From Chelativorans xinjiangensis (GTDB taxonomy: Bacteria; Pseudomonadota; Alphaproteobacteria; Rhizobiales; Rhizobiaceae), in the NCBI RefSeq assembly GCF_009812055.1, contig NZ_WQNH01000004.1:1-64000 (forward strand): a stretch of 64,000 nucleotides of DNA. Direction: 5' to 3'. The notes beneath the pieces were generated by a model. It was not told the origin of the DNA. It saw only the letters and a program-made list of their open reading frames with translations, and made no database searches. A program made the translations under genes and the position numbers. Of this stretch, positions 41,495 through 50,270 are shown piece after piece. The first letter of the stretch is position 1; each line of letters begins with the position of its first letter.

Positions 41495-42577
41495 ATGGCA
41501 GCCACCACGGATCTGCGCGCTCCCGCCGCGAGCGCCGCCAGCGAACGCCGTAATCGGCTCTGGGTGCGCGTGTGGCTCTACGCCGTGGTTTTGACGCTGT
41601 TCGCGCTGGTGCTGGTCGGCGGGGCGACGCGGCTGACCGAGTCCGGCCTGTCGATCACCGAATGGAAACCCGTCCACGGCGTCATACCGCCGCTCAGCGA
41701 GGCCGAGTGGGCGGAAGAGTTTGCGAAATACCGGCAGATTCCCCAGTACGAGGAGATCAACCGGGGCATGAGCCTCCACGAATTCAAGGTGATCTTCTGG
41801 TGGGAGTGGGCGCACCGGTTCCTGGCGCGCGGCGTCGGCTTCGTCTTCGCCCTGCCGCTCGCCTTCTTCTGGCTGACGGGTCGGCTGGAGGGCCATTTGA
41901 AGCCGAAGCTCCTCGGCATCCTGGCGCTCGGCGGCCTGCAGGGCGCCATCGGCTGGTGGATGGTGGCGTCCGGCCTTGTCGAGCGGAGCGACGTCAGCCA
42001 GTACCGGCTCGCCACGCACCTCGTCATCGCCTGCATCATCTTTGTCGCCACCATGGCCGTGGCGCGCGGGCTGGCGCCGCACAGCGCCGGGCCTGCTCAT
42101 GATGGAACGCGACGCTTCGCCGGGTGGCTGGTGGCCGCCGTTCTGGCGCAGATCTATCTCGGCGGGCTGGTCGCCGGGCTCAACGCCGGCATGACCTACA
42201 ACACCTGGCCGCTGATGGACGGCGCGCTGGTGCCGGGGGGGCTTTTCGTCCAGGCGCCGGCCTGGATCAACCTGTTCGAGAACCCGAAGACGGTGCAGTT
42301 CCTCCACCGCCTCGGCGCCTATGCGCTCGTGGCGCTCGTCCTCTGGCACGCCGTTGCCGCCTGGCGCGCCGACCGAGGGTCGACGCATGCACGGCGGGCA
42401 GTCGTCCTCGTCCTCTTCGTCCTCGCCCAGGCGGCCATCGGCATCGCCACGCTGCTCATGGTCGCACCGCTCGGCTGGGCGCTCGCCCACCAGGGCGCGG
42501 CGCTCATCGTGCTGGGATTTGCGGCGGCGCACTGGCGCGCCGCGAAGGGCGCCTATCCGCTGCCTAAAGCCGGATGA
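41495..42577 (+). CDS. ctaA: Heme A synthase (COX15/CtaA type 2)
   Basis: CtaA oxidises the C8 methyl of heme O to the formyl of heme A for aa3-type oxidases. The 360-residue protein has eight helices and the family motifs [47 protein letters not shown] and [11 protein letters not shown], which contain the heme-ligand histidines. ATG at 41495 is chosen from family alignment; no clear Shine-Dalgarno is seen. The stop is followed 18 bp later by a short palindromic repeat that could terminate transcription. Confidence 0.96.
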   Translation: MAATTDLRAPAASAASERRNRLWVRVWLYAVVLTLFALVLVGGATRLTESGLSITEWKPVHGVIPPLSEAEWAEEFAKYRQIPQYEEINRGMSLHEFKVIFWWEWAHRFLARGVGFVFALPLAFFWLTGRLEGHLKPKLLGILALGGLQGAIGWWMVASGLVERSDVSQYRLATHLVIACIIFVATMAVARGLAPHSAGPAHDGTRRFAGWLVAAVLAQIYLGGLVAGLNAGMTYNTWPLMDGALVPGGLFVQAPAWINLFENPKTVQFLHRLGAYALVALVLWHAVAAWRADRGSTHARRAVVLVLFVLAQAAIGIATLLMVAPLGWALAHQGAALIVLGFAAAHWRAAKGAYPLPKAG

Positions 42578-42595
42578 AATTTTGGCCAGGGTCAG

Positions 42596-42661
42596 CCAAC
42601 GCGCGTCATCCCGGACAGCCTCCGCCCTGCGGGCTACGGCTTCCGGGATGACGCGCGTTGG
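42596..42661. repeat. Palindromic repeat, family B, copy 2 (short form)
   Basis: CCAACGCGCGTCATCCCGGA (42596-42615) and its exact reverse complement (42642-42661) surround 26 bp. It occupies the space between the convergent ctaA and argC genes and could act as a terminator in both directions. Confidence 0.85.
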
Positions 42662-42679
42662 ATGCCGCGGCGTGATGCG

Positions 42680-43609
42680 TCAGGTGGTCCTCAGCATCAG
42701 ATCCAGGTTCTGCACCGCCGCCCCCGACGCGCCCTTGCCGAGGTTGTCGTAGATGGCGAGGAGCAGCGCCTGGGCGCGCGCGTCGTTGGCGAAGACGTGG
42801 AGCCGCATGGTGTTGGTGCCGTTGAAGCGCTCGGGCTCGATCTCGGCGGAGCGCTCGATTGCCGCCAGGGGGGCGACCTCGACGGCGCTCTCCTCGAGGC
42901 CCGCGTAGTGGTCGGCTATCGCCGCATGAAGCTCCTCGCCCTTCGGCACGCGGTCGAGATGGCCGAGCTGCAGGGGCACGGCGGCGACCATGCCTTGCGC
43001 GAAATTGCCGACCGCCGGCTGCATCAGCGGGTCGCGCGAGAGCTTTGCATAGGCGCGCAGCTCCGGCAGGTGCTTGTGGTTGAGGCCGAGCGCGTAGGGC
43101 AGGAACTCCGGCGCGTCCTCGCCCTTGGCCTCGTAGTCCTCGATCATCGACCGTCCGCCGCCCGAATAGCCGGAGATGCCGTTGACCGTGACGGGGAAAT
43201 CCGCGGGCAGCAGGCCGGCGGTCACGAGCGGGCGCAGGAGGGCGATCGGCCCCTGCGGCCAGCAGCCCGGGTTGGCGACGCGCCTGGCCTGCATGATGGC
43301 CTTCGCCTGGTCGCGGTCCATCTCGGGAAAGCCGTAGGCCCAGCCCCCGGCGACGCGGTGGGCGGTGGAGGCGTCGATCACCCGTGTCGTGTCGTTCTCG
43401 ATGAGGGAGACGCTCTCGCGCGCCGCCTCGTCCGGCAGGCAGAGGATGGCGATGTCGGCGGCGTTCAGATACTCCGCGCGCGCCGCCTTGTCCTTGCGCC
43501 GCTCCACGGGCACGGAGATCAGTTCGATGTCGCCGCGCGCGGCGAGCCGCGTGCGGATCTGCAGGCCCGTGGTGCCATGTTCGCCGTCGATGAAGATTTT
43601 TGCCGTCAT
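42680..43609 (-). CDS. argC: N-acetyl-gamma-glutamyl-phosphate reductase (type 2)
   Basis: ArgC reduces N-acetylglutamyl-5-phosphate to the semialdehyde in arginine synthesis. The 309-residue length marks the short type 2 form. It has GEHGTTGLQI at the N-terminal Rossmann entry, the catalytic cysteine in VANPGCWPQGPIALLRPL, and NGISGYSGGGRSM. It lies downstream of no obvious operon partner; three direct repeats occur just upstream of its start (43669-43709). In Rhizobiales, argC usually follows rpsI, which is close here. Confidence 0.95.
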   Translation of the reverse strand: MTAKIFIDGEHGTTGLQIRTRLAARGDIELISVPVERRKDKAARAEYLNAADIAILCLPDEAARESVSLIENDTTRVIDASTAHRVAGGWAYGFPEMDRDQAKAIMQARRVANPGCWPQGPIALLRPLVTAGLLPADFPVTVNGISGYSGGGRSMIEDYEAKGEDAPEFLPYALGLNHKHLPELRAYAKLSRDPLMQPAVGNFAQGMVAAVPLQLGHLDRVPKGEELHAAIADHYAGLEESAVEVAPLAAIERSAEIEPERFNGTNTMRLHVFANDARAQALLLAIYDNLGKGASGAAVQNLDLMLRTT

Positions 43610-43668
43610 GGGTTCGCGTCCGAAAAAGAGTCCGGTTTCAAATGGTTGAAGCGCCGTCCGGAATCAAT

Positions 43669-43709
43669 CCGAAAAGTGCCTGCCGAAAAGTGCCTGGCCG
43701 AAAAGTGCC
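43669..43709. repeat. Three direct repeats upstream of argC
   Basis: The 12-mer CCGAAAAGTGCC occurs three times, at 43669, 43683 and 43698, spaced 14-15 bp. It lies between the speB-like stop and the argC start, about 60-100 bp upstream of argC. It could be a set of regulator half-sites or a slippage product. Confidence 0.7.
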
Positions 43710-43725
43710 GAGGGGCCCGCATGCG

Positions 43726-44676
43726 CTATCGTCGCTTCCTCTCTGCCAGAAGCCCCAGATAGTGCATGGCGACGGCCGCTCCGGCAATGGCCGTGATGTC
43801 GGCATGATCGTAGGCCGGGGCCACCTCGACGATGTCGGCGCCGACGATATTGAGTGGCCCGAGCCGGCGCAGGACCGAGAGCATCCTGGCGGAGGAGGGG
43901 CCGCCGGCCACCGGCGTGCCTGTGCCCGGCGCGAAGGCCGGGTCGAGGCAGTCGATGTCGAAGGTGATGTAGGCCGGCGCATTGCCGACACGCGCGGCGA
44001 TCGCCTCGGCGATCTCGGCCGCCCGCATCTCCTCCACCTCGTAGCCGTGCAGCATCTTGATGCCGCAATCCTCCGGGGCGTGGGTGCGGATGCCGATCTG
44101 GATGGAGCGGGCGGGGTCGACAATCCCCTCGCGCACGGCGCGGCCGACGAACGAGCCATGGTCGACGCGCTTTCCATCGTCCGGCCAGGTGTCCTGATGC
44201 GCGTCGAACTGGACGAGGGCCAGCGGCGCGCCGTGCCTTGCCGCATGGGCTTTGAGCAGTGGCCAGGTGACGGAGTGGTCGCCGCCGAGCGAGACGAGAA
44301 AGGCGTCCGCGCGCAGGATCTTTCCGGCCTCCCGTTCGATAGTGGCGGGCGCCCTCTGCGGATAGCCGTGGTCGAACCGGCAGTCGCCATGGTCGACGAC
44401 GGCGAGCGTCTCGAAGAGATCGAGGCCGAAGGGATATTGCGGGTCGTTGTCGAGGATCGCCGAGGCGCGGCGGATTGCCTGCGGCCCGAAGCGCGCGCCC
44501 GGACGGTTGGAGACTGCCGCATCGAAGGGCAGGCCCCACACCACCGCATCCGCGCCCTTCACATCCTTGGTGAAGCGGCGGCGCATGAAGGAGAGGGCGC
44601 CGGCATAGGTGGGATCGCCGGCGGCGCCGAGGTTTTGGCGCGCGGTGAAGGCGTGGTCGATGGATTTGGACGGCAT
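43726..44676 (-). CDS. speB: Agmatinase-type ureohydrolase
   Basis: A 316-residue member of the arginase/agmatinase family, probably hydrolysing agmatine to putrescine and urea. The manganese motifs are complete: SLGGDHS, QFDAHQDTW and TFDIDCLDPAF. The N-terminal PFDAAVSNRPGARFGPQAIR is typical of agmatinases. Guanidinobutyrase or arginase activity cannot be ruled out from sequence. It is three bases downstream of the toxin gene on the same strand, so readthrough from the toxin-antitoxin promoter is possible. Confidence 0.85.
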   Translation of the reverse strand: MPSKSIDHAFTARQNLGAAGDPTYAGALSFMRRRFTKDVKGADAVVWGLPFDAAVSNRPGARFGPQAIRRASAILDNDPQYPFGLDLFETLAVVDHGDCRFDHGYPQRAPATIEREAGKILRADAFLVSLGGDHSVTWPLLKAHAARHGAPLALVQFDAHQDTWPDDGKRVDHGSFVGRAVREGIVDPARSIQIGIRTHAPEDCGIKMLHGYEVEEMRAAEIAEAIAARVGNAPAYITFDIDCLDPAFAPGTGTPVAGGPSSARMLSVLRRLGPLNIVGADIVEVAPAYDHADITAIAGAAVAMHYLGLLAERKRR

Positions 44677-44679
44677 GTC

Positions 44680-44958
44680 CTACCGTTCCTCCCGCGTGTG
44701 CCACAGGCGCACGATGTAGATCGTTGACCTGCGGATTTCGTAGCGCATCTCATAATTGCCGACGAGGATGCGGCGAACCTCGCGTGGCTCGAACTCTTCC
44801 AACTTTTCGCCGATGCGCGGATGTTCGAGCAGCCGCGACGGGGCCGCCGTGAGTGACCGCACGATTTGCGCAGCGGCGCGAGGGTTGAGCGGCGCGAGGA
44901 AACTATGAAGCCGCGTCAGGTCGGAAAGCGCGTCACCGGTCCACTCCACCCTGATCAT
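44680..44958 (-). CDS. RelE/ParE-type toxin
   Basis: A 92-residue type II toxin of the RelE/ParE superfamily. Visible features are VEWTGDALSDLTRLHSFLAPLN, RIGEKLEEFEPREVRRILVGNYEMRYEI-type central strands and the terminal IYIVRLWHTREER. ParE toxins inhibit gyrase and RelE toxins cleave mRNA; this sequence looks more ParE-like but is not decisive. It overlaps the upstream antitoxin by four bases (ATGA), the usual coupling. Confidence 0.88.
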   Translation of the reverse strand: MIRVEWTGDALSDLTRLHSFLAPLNPRAAAQIVRSLTAAPSRLLEHPRIGEKLEEFEPREVRRILVGNYEMRYEIRRSTIYIVRLWHTREER

Positions 44959-45227
44959 TTGGGTGGAATGCTGGGTGGCGGGAGCGGGTTGTCGGTATCG
45001 AGACTATCCGCCCATGCCTGAACCGCCTCGTGTGGGATCACGCGACCGGCATCCACATCCGCCAGCCCTTCTAGGGTCAGTCGCCTTCGCTCTTCTTCCT
45101 GCTCGATCCAGGCGGTCAGTGCCTGCTTGACGATCCATCCGCGCGAGCGCTCCAGGCGCGAGGCGACTTGATCGACCCTTTCGGCAAGCTCCAGCGGCAC
45201 ATGTGCAGTGAGAACCTTGGTTTCCAT
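44955..45227 (-). CDS. Ribbon-helix-helix antitoxin
   Basis: A 90-residue antitoxin. The N-terminal ribbon-helix-helix DNA-binding domain (METKVLTAHVPLELAERVDQ, then RSRGWIVKQALTAWIEQEEE) is followed by a C-terminal tail that should wrap the toxin. It resembles ParD/RHH antitoxins encoded with ParE-like toxins. It would neutralise the downstream toxin and repress its own promoter, where an inverted repeat is present at 45242-45266. Confidence 0.88.
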   Translation of the reverse strand: METKVLTAHVPLELAERVDQVASRLERSRGWIVKQALTAWIEQEEERRRLTLEGLADVDAGRVIPHEAVQAWADSLDTDNPLPPPSIPPK

Positions 45228-45241
45228 GGGGATGCCTCATT

Positions 45242-45266
45242 TAATCGCTTCCAATCATAGCGATTA
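45242..45266. promoter_or_regulatory. Operator-like inverted repeat of the toxin-antitoxin operon
   Basis: TAATCGC (45242-45248) and GCGATTA (45260-45266) are perfect complements 11 bp apart; a further CGATT follows at 45271. The site is 15-39 bp upstream of the antitoxin start, where autoregulation by an RHH protein would be expected. Confidence 0.6.
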
Positions 45267-45296
45267 GAAACGATTGGGTCGAGCCGCATGCGCAAC

Positions 45297-45324
45297 AAAA
45301 AAGCGGGCTCGAAGGCCCGCTTTT
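45297..45324 (-). terminator. Rho-independent terminator of the rplM-rpsI operon
   Basis: On the minus strand GCGGGC and GCCCGC arms are followed by a six-base T run. It lies 23 bp after the rpsI stop codon. Confidence 0.85.
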
Positions 45325-45346
45325 CCGATCCGGAAAGTCCCAAGCC

Positions 45347-45829
45347 TTAGCGCTTGGAGAACTGGAACGAACGGCGGGCCTTGGCGCGGCCGTACTTCTT
45401 GCGCTCCACCACGCGGCTGTCGCGGGTGAGGAAACCGCCCTTCTTGAGGACCGCACGCAGCTCCGGCTCGTAATAGGTGAGCGCCTTGGAGATGCCGTGG
45501 CGCACAGCGCCCGCCTGGCCCGACAGGCCGCCGCCGACGACCGTCGCGACGACGTCGTACTGGCCGTTGCGGTTGGCCGCCACGATCGGCTGCTGCAGGA
45601 TCATCTGCAGGACGGGGCGCGCGAAATAGGCGTTGAAGTCCTTGTTGTTGACCGTGATCTTGCCGGAGCCCGGCTTCACCCACACACGGGCGATCGCGTT
45701 CTTGCGCTTGCCGGTGGCGTAGGCGCGGCCCTGTGCGTCGAGCTTCTGCACGTGCACGGGAGCTTCGGCCTCGGGCGCGACCGCCTGCGTCGCCTCGCCC
45801 AGCTCCTGGAGGGAATTGATTTCAGCCAT
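45347..45829 (-). CDS. rpsI: 30S ribosomal protein S9
   Basis: S9 reaches the ribosomal P site with its basic tail. The 160-residue protein includes an N-terminal extension of about 35 residues usual in alphaproteobacteria. It has [20 protein letters not shown] at the domain start and ends [13 protein letters not shown] with the invariant terminal Lys-Arg. It overlaps the end of rplM by eight bases, and together they form the standard rplM-rpsI operon. Confidence 0.97.
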   Translation of the reverse strand: MAEINSLQELGEATQAVAPEAEAPVHVQKLDAQGRAYATGKRKNAIARVWVKPGSGKITVNNKDFNAYFARPVLQMILQQPIVAANRNGQYDVVATVVGGGLSGQAGAVRHGISKALTYYEPELRAVLKKGGFLTRDSRVVERKKYGRAKARRSFQFSKR

Positions 45830-46295
45830 GTGCCTGGACCCTTACGTTCTTCTTGCTCATCGCCGCGACATCGAGCTTTTCCGGCTGCTGGGCGACGTGA
45901 GGATGGTCGGTTCCCGCGTAGACGCGCAGGTTCTTCATCTGGCGGCGTCCGAGCGGTCCGCGCGGGATCATGCGCTCGACGGCCTTCTCAACCACGCGCT
46001 CGGGGAAACGGCCCTCGAGGATGTCGCGCGCCGTGCGCTCCTTGATGCCGCCCGGGTGGCCGGTGTGCCAGTAGTATTTCTTGTTCTGGTATTTCCTGCC
46101 GGTGAAGACCACCTTGTCGGCATTGATGATGATGACGTTGTCGCCGTCATCGACATGCGGGGTGAAGGTGGGCTTGTGCTTGCCGCGCAGGCGGTTGGCT
46201 ACGATGGTGGCGAGGCGGCCGACGACAAGCCCTTCGGCGTCGATCAGTACCCACTTCTTCTCCACCTCCGCAGGCTTCTGCGAGAAGGTTTTCAT
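45822..46295 (-). CDS. rplM: 50S ribosomal protein L13
   Basis: L13 is an early assembly protein of the large subunit. The 157-residue sequence has [48 protein letters not shown] and [28 protein letters not shown] lies before the ATG. The 208-bp upstream interval includes a GC-rich hairpin (GCCCGAGGGC) about 20 bp before the start, which might be an L13-type autoregulatory leader; this is inference. Confidence 0.97.
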   Translation of the reverse strand: MKTFSQKPAEVEKKWVLIDAEGLVVGRLATIVANRLRGKHKPTFTPHVDDGDNVIIINADKVVFTGRKYQNKKYYWHTGHPGGIKERTARDILEGRFPERVVEKAVERMIPRGPLGRRQMKNLRVYAGTDHPHVAQQPEKLDVAAMSKKNVRVQAHG

Positions 46296-46494
46296 GGTCG
46301 TCCTGTCTTATCTTGAACCCTGCCCGAGGGCGGGGCGTTTCTTGTTGCTTGAACCGATGGCCCGACAAGGACCCTCGATAAATCACGGCAATGCCACGAT
46401 CCGCGGGCTTATAGGAGGGGGGATGAAGCAAGTCAAGCGCAATTGGGGCGGGTTTGGCGATAAAAATCAATATAAAACAATAAGATAGGAAAAA

Positions 46495-46508
46495 GGTAAT
46501 ATATTACC
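46495..46508. repeat. Perfect 14-bp palindrome at the end of the thioesterase gene
   Basis: GGTAATATATTACC is fully self-complementary and overlaps the stop codon of the thioesterase gene. It sits in an unusually AT-rich patch (46455-46508) between that gene and rplM, so it could also be part of the rplM promoter region. Confidence 0.6.
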
Positions 46509-46968
46509 CCATCTTTCGGTGCCTGGGAGGCAGGGAATAGGTGCCGGTGGCGTGGGCGACGAGGGCGCGGTCGGGCCCGGCGGTGATCGCCACTTCGAAC
46601 ACCATCAGCGTCTTGCCGAGCTTGAGGATGCGGCATTTCCCGTCGATGTCGCCTGCCTCGGCCTTGCGCATGAAATTGATGTTGAGGTTGGTGGTGACCG
46701 CCAGCGCTTCGCGGCCGATATGCGACAGCGCGCAGACATAGCCGCCGATATCGGCGAGCGTAAAGAGCGCCGGGCCCGAGACTGTGTTCCCAGGCCTCAG
46801 GTGCCCCTCGCCGGCTGCAAGCCGCACGGTGCAGCCGCCGGGGCTGACGGCGACGGCGCTGTACTCGGTATGGTCCTCATTGAGCTGCGGATAGACCTCC
46901 GCCAGATAGGCGTTGACCTCTTCGACGCTCATCACCGGGGCGAGGCCCGCCGGGGCACTTGCGTCCAT
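46504..46968 (-). CDS. PaaI-type hotdog thioesterase
   Basis: A 154-residue hotdog-fold protein of the PaaI/YbgC-like thioesterase group. The central helix contains GPALFTLADIGGYVCALSH, matching the HGG...D-type catalytic region, and the following ALAVTTNLNINFMRKAEAGD is the family's second strand block. It likely hydrolyses an acyl- or aryl-CoA. It lies upstream of rplM on the same strand, an order I associate with Rhizobiales, and is divergent from the crotonase gene. Confidence 0.88.
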   Translation of the reverse strand: MDASAPAGLAPVMSVEEVNAYLAEVYPQLNEDHTEYSAVAVSPGGCTVRLAAGEGHLRPGNTVSGPALFTLADIGGYVCALSHIGREALAVTTNLNINFMRKAEAGDIDGKCRILKLGKTLMVFEVAITAGPDRALVAHATGTYSLPPRHRKMG

Positions 46969-47093
46969 ATCGGCTCCTCCATTGCGGCGCTTGACCTTTG
47001 CGTCAACGGAAGGCGACGATGGCCTTTTCCCGGCTGATCTGCAAGCCGTGCTGTGTTAGGTGAGGACAAGGTCCATCCGAGAGGAGACGAGCC

Positions 47094-47915
47094 ATGGCTG
47101 AGGCAGTTGCGACCGTCCGGGGCGAGACGCGGAGCCTTGTCGGCGGCGTGCGCACCGGCGGCATCCTGACGCTGACGCTCGACAACCCGCCGGCGAACGT
47201 GCTGTCCATATCCATGATGGAGGCGCTGAAGGCCGCGCTCGACGCGGCGCGGGACGAGGCGGCGGTGCGGGTGATCGTGCTGGCGCATGAGGGCAAGGTG
47301 TTCTCGGCCGGCCATGACCTGAAAGAGATGACGGCGCACCGCAAGGACGCCGACCGGGGAAGGGCCTTCTTCGCCGAGACCATGGCGCTCTGCGCCTCCC
47401 TCATGCAGGCGATCGTGCGCCATCCCAAACCGGTGATCGCCGCTGTCGACGGCGTGGCGACGGCCGCCGGCTGCCAGCTCGTCGCTTCGTGCGACCTGGC
47501 GGTGGCGACGGGGAATGCCCGCTTCGCCACGCCCGGCGTCAATATCGGCCTGTTCTGCTCGACGCCCATGGTGGCGCTGTCGCGCAACGTCCCGCGCAAG
47601 CAGGCGATGGAGATGCTTCTGACGGGCGAGATGATCGACGCCGACACCGCGCTCTCCTACGGCCTCGTCAACCGCGTGGTGGCGCCGGACGCGTTGAATC
47701 GCGGTGTGATGAACCTGGCCGAAGCCGTTGCGTCCAAATCGCCTTTGACGCTGAAGATCGGCAAGGAGGCCTTTTACCGGCAGGCGGAAATGGGCCTGGC
47801 CGAGGCCTATGAATATACGGCGCGCGTCATGGTGGAGAACATGATGGCGCGCGACGCGGAGGAGGGCATCGGCGCCTTCATCGAAAAGCGCAAGCCGGAA
47901 TGGAGGGGCGAGTGA
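47094..47915 (+). CDS. Enoyl-CoA hydratase/isomerase family protein, ECHDC3-like
   Basis: A 273-residue crotonase-fold protein. The oxyanion-hole segments are present (FSAGHDLKEM and AAGCQLVASCD), but both catalytic glutamates of classical hydratases are missing: AAGCQL replaces GGCEL-type sequence and ATPGVNIGLF replaces the PEI segment. The pattern, including FCSTPMVAL and VPRKQAMEMLLTG, matches ECHDC3-type proteins, so hydratase activity is doubtful. It starts after GAGAGGAG and leads a coupled run with VOC and CoA-binding genes. Confidence 0.88.
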   Translation: MAEAVATVRGETRSLVGGVRTGGILTLTLDNPPANVLSISMMEALKAALDAARDEAAVRVIVLAHEGKVFSAGHDLKEMTAHRKDADRGRAFFAETMALCASLMQAIVRHPKPVIAAVDGVATAAGCQLVASCDLAVATGNARFATPGVNIGLFCSTPMVALSRNVPRKQAMEMLLTGEMIDADTALSYGLVNRVVAPDALNRGVMNLAEAVASKSPLTLKIGKEAFYRQAEMGLAEAYEYTARVMVENMMARDAEEGIGAFIEKRKPEWRGE

Positions 47916-48340
47916 TGGAACCGCGCATCTCGATCATCACCCTCGGCGTCGACGATCTCGACCGCGCGGTCCGCTTCTACGAGGATATGGGCCTGGAGCG
48001 CAACGAGCGCATCACCGAGGGCGTCGCCTTCTTCCAGATGGGCGGCATCATCCTGGCGCTGTGGCCGCGCGACGAACTTGCCGAGGACGCCGGCATCAGG
48101 GAGAGAACGAGGGGCTTCTCCGGCGTCGCGCTCGCCTACAACACGCGCTCGGAAGCCGAGGTGGGGCTCATGATCGAGCGGGCGGAGAAGGCCGGAGGCA
48201 GCGTCGTCAAGCCCGCAAAGCGCGCCTTCTTTGGCGGGATGCAGGGCTATTTCGAGGACACCGAGGGCAATCTGTGGGAGGTTGCCCATAACCCGGACTT
48301 TCCAATCGACGAGGAAGGCCGTATTACGCTCCCCGAATGA
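47915..48340 (+). CDS. VOC family protein
   Basis: A 141-residue vicinal-oxygen-chelate protein. The first module starts ISIITLGVDDLDRAVRFYEDMGL, and the second has MIERAEKAGGSVVKPAKRAFF and GYFEDTEGNLWEVAHNP with a likely metal-binding Glu and His. Substrate is unknown. It overlaps the crotonase stop by one base and the CoA-binding gene by four, so the three are co-translated. Confidence 0.88.
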   Translation: MEPRISIITLGVDDLDRAVRFYEDMGLERNERITEGVAFFQMGGIILALWPRDELAEDAGIRERTRGFSGVALAYNTRSEAEVGLMIERAEKAGGSVVKPAKRAFFGGMQGYFEDTEGNLWEVAHNPDFPIDEEGRITLPE

Positions 48341-48858
48341 ACCACGATACCTACGACAATGCCTATATCGCCGGCATCCTGAACTCCGTGAAGTCGATCG
48401 CCATCCTCGGCGCTTCGGCCAACGACGTGCGGCCGAGCTTCTTCGTCACGAAGTATCTGATCGACAAGGGCTACCAGGTGTACCCGATCAATCCCGGCCA
48501 GGCCGGCAAGGAGATCGCCGGCGCCATGACCTACGCCTCGCTTGCCGATCTTCCCGGGCCGGTCGACATGGTGGATATCTTCCGTGCGTCCAGCGCCGTG
48601 CCGGGCGTCGCCGAGGAGATCCTGGCCATGGACCCGCTGCCCAAGGTGGTGTGGATGCAACTCACCGTGCGCGACGACGCCTCAGCAGTGCGGCTGGAGG
48701 AAAAGGGCATCAAGGTCGTCATGAACCGTTGCCCGAAGATCGAATACGGCCGCCTGTCGGGCGAGATCGGCTGGAACGGCGTCAACAGCCGCGTGATTTC
48801 CTCGAAGAAGCCGGTGATGCGGCAGGGTTTTCAGAGCTTCGGCATCCGCCAGAGGTGA
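48337..48858 (+). CDS. CoA-binding domain protein (YccU-like)
   Basis: A 173-residue Rossmann-like CoA-binding protein of the YccU family: KSIAILGASANDVRPSFFVTKYLIDKGY at the N-terminus (dinucleotide/CoA site), VDMVDIFRAS and VVWMQLTVRDD in the middle. The conserved NRCPKIEY near residue 130 includes a cysteine. Biochemical role is unknown. Its ATG overlaps the VOC stop (ATGA). metY follows after 128 bp. Confidence 0.88.
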   Translation: MNHDTYDNAYIAGILNSVKSIAILGASANDVRPSFFVTKYLIDKGYQVYPINPGQAGKEIAGAMTYASLADLPGPVDMVDIFRASSAVPGVAEEILAMDPLPKVVWMQLTVRDDASAVRLEEKGIKVVMNRCPKIEYGRLSGEIGWNGVNSRVISSKKPVMRQGFQSFGIRQR

Positions 48859-48986
48859 TTGCCGTTTGCCGTGGTCGGCCGGGTGTCGCGCGAACTTTCG
48901 TCCGTCCACCCGAAATCGGACAAATCTTCTTTGCCCTCGCTCCTCCGGCTTTGTAAGGATGGCGCCGACGAGAACGGAGGAAACCC

Positions 48987-50270
48987 ATGAACGAGCGCAC
49001 GCCCGGTTTCAACACCCTTGCCATCCACGCCGGCGCCCAGCCCGACCCCGCGACCGGCGCGCGCGCCACGCCGATCTATCAGACGACGTCCTATGTCTTC
49101 GACGACGTCGACCATGCGGCTTCGCTGTTCGGGCTGAAGGCCTTCGGCAATATCTATACCCGCATCATGAACCCGACCCAGGCGGTTCTGGAGGAGCGGA
49201 TCGCCGCGCTCGAGGGGGGAACCGCGGCGGTGGCGACCGCCTCGGGCCATGGGGCCCAGCTTCTCGTCTTCCACACGCTGATGCAGCCGGGAGCCAACTT
49301 CATCGCCGCCAGGAAGCTTTATGGCGGTTCGATCAACCAGTTCGGCCACGCCTTCAAGAACTTCAACTGGGAAGTGCGCTGGGCCGACCCGGACGACATC
49401 GCAGCCTTCGAGAACCAGATCGACGAGAACACCCGCGCCATCTTCGTGGAAAGCCTCGCCAATCCGGGCGGCACCTTCGTGGACCTCGAAAGAATAGCCG
49501 AGGTGGCGCGCCGGCACGGGCTGCCCTTCATCGTCGACAACACCATGGCCTCGCCCTATCTTCTGCGCCCCATCGAACACGGCGCCGACGTCGTCGTGCA
49601 CTCGCTGACGAAGTTCATGGGCGGGCACGGCAATTCCGTCGGCGGTGCGCTGGTCGATTGCGGCACCTTCGACTGGTCGAAATCCGGCAACTACCCGATG
49701 CTCTCGGAGCCGAGGCCCGAATATGGCGGCATGGTGCTGCACGAGACCTTCGGCAACTTCGCCTTCGCCATTGCCGCGCGGGTGCTCGGCTTGCGCGATT
49801 TCGGCCCCGCCATTTCTCCCTTCAACGCCTTCCTCATCCTCACCGGCATCGAGACGCTGCCGCTCAGGATGCAGCGTCATTCCGACAACGCGCTCAAGGT
49901 GGCGACATGGCTCGGGGAACAGCCGCAGGTGGCCTGGGTGTCTTATCCCGGCCTGCCGGGCGATGCCAACCATGAGCTCATGCGCAAATATTCGCCTAAG
50001 GGCGCGGGCGCCGTCTTCACCTTCGGGCTGAAGGGCGGCTTCGATGCCGGCGTGAAGGTGGTGGAGGGCGTGGAGCTGTTCTCGCATCTGGCCAATATCG
50101 GCGACACGAAGTCCCTCATCATCCATCCGGCCTCGACAACGCACCGGCAGCTCACCGACGAGCAGAAGGTGGCCGCCGGCGCCGGGCCGGACGTTATCCG
50201 CCTCTCGATCGGCATCGAGGACGTGGACGACATCATCGCCGACCTGGAGCAGGCGCTGGCCAAGGTGTAA
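48987..50270 (+). CDS. metY: O-acetylhomoserine aminocarboxypropyltransferase (sulfhydrylase)
   Basis: MetY makes homocysteine from O-acetylhomoserine and sulfide with pyridoxal phosphate. The 427-residue protein has the Cys/Met metabolism fold: FNTLAIHAGAQPDPATGARA, YTRIMNPTQAVLEERIAALEG, the internal aldimine lysine in HSLTKFMGGHG and the C-terminal TKSLIIHPASTTHRQL. The enzyme could also use O-succinylhomoserine or serve as cysteine synthase. ACGGAGGAAA precedes the start. I saw no SAM-II riboswitch core in the 128-bp leader. Confidence 0.95.
   Translation: MNERTPGFNTLAIHAGAQPDPATGARATPIYQTTSYVFDDVDHAASLFGLKAFGNIYTRIMNPTQAVLEERIAALEGGTAAVATASGHGAQLLVFHTLMQPGANFIAARKLYGGSINQFGHAFKNFNWEVRWADPDDIAAFENQIDENTRAIFVESLANPGGTFVDLERIAEVARRHGLPFIVDNTMASPYLLRPIEHGADVVVHSLTKFMGGHGNSVGGALVDCGTFDWSKSGNYPMLSEPRPEYGGMVLHETFGNFAFAIAARVLGLRDFGPAISPFNAFLILTGIETLPLRMQRHSDNALKVATWLGEQPQVAWVSYPGLPGDANHELMRKYSPKGAGAVFTFGLKGGFDAGVKVVEGVELFSHLANIGDTKSLIIHPASTTHRQLTDEQKVAAGAGPDVIRLSIGIEDVDDIIADLEQALAKV

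Noticed and set aside
48859-48986. Possible SAM-II riboswitch before metY
   Set aside because: Alphaproteobacterial metY genes often have one, but I could not find the conserved core words or pseudoknot pairing in this leader.
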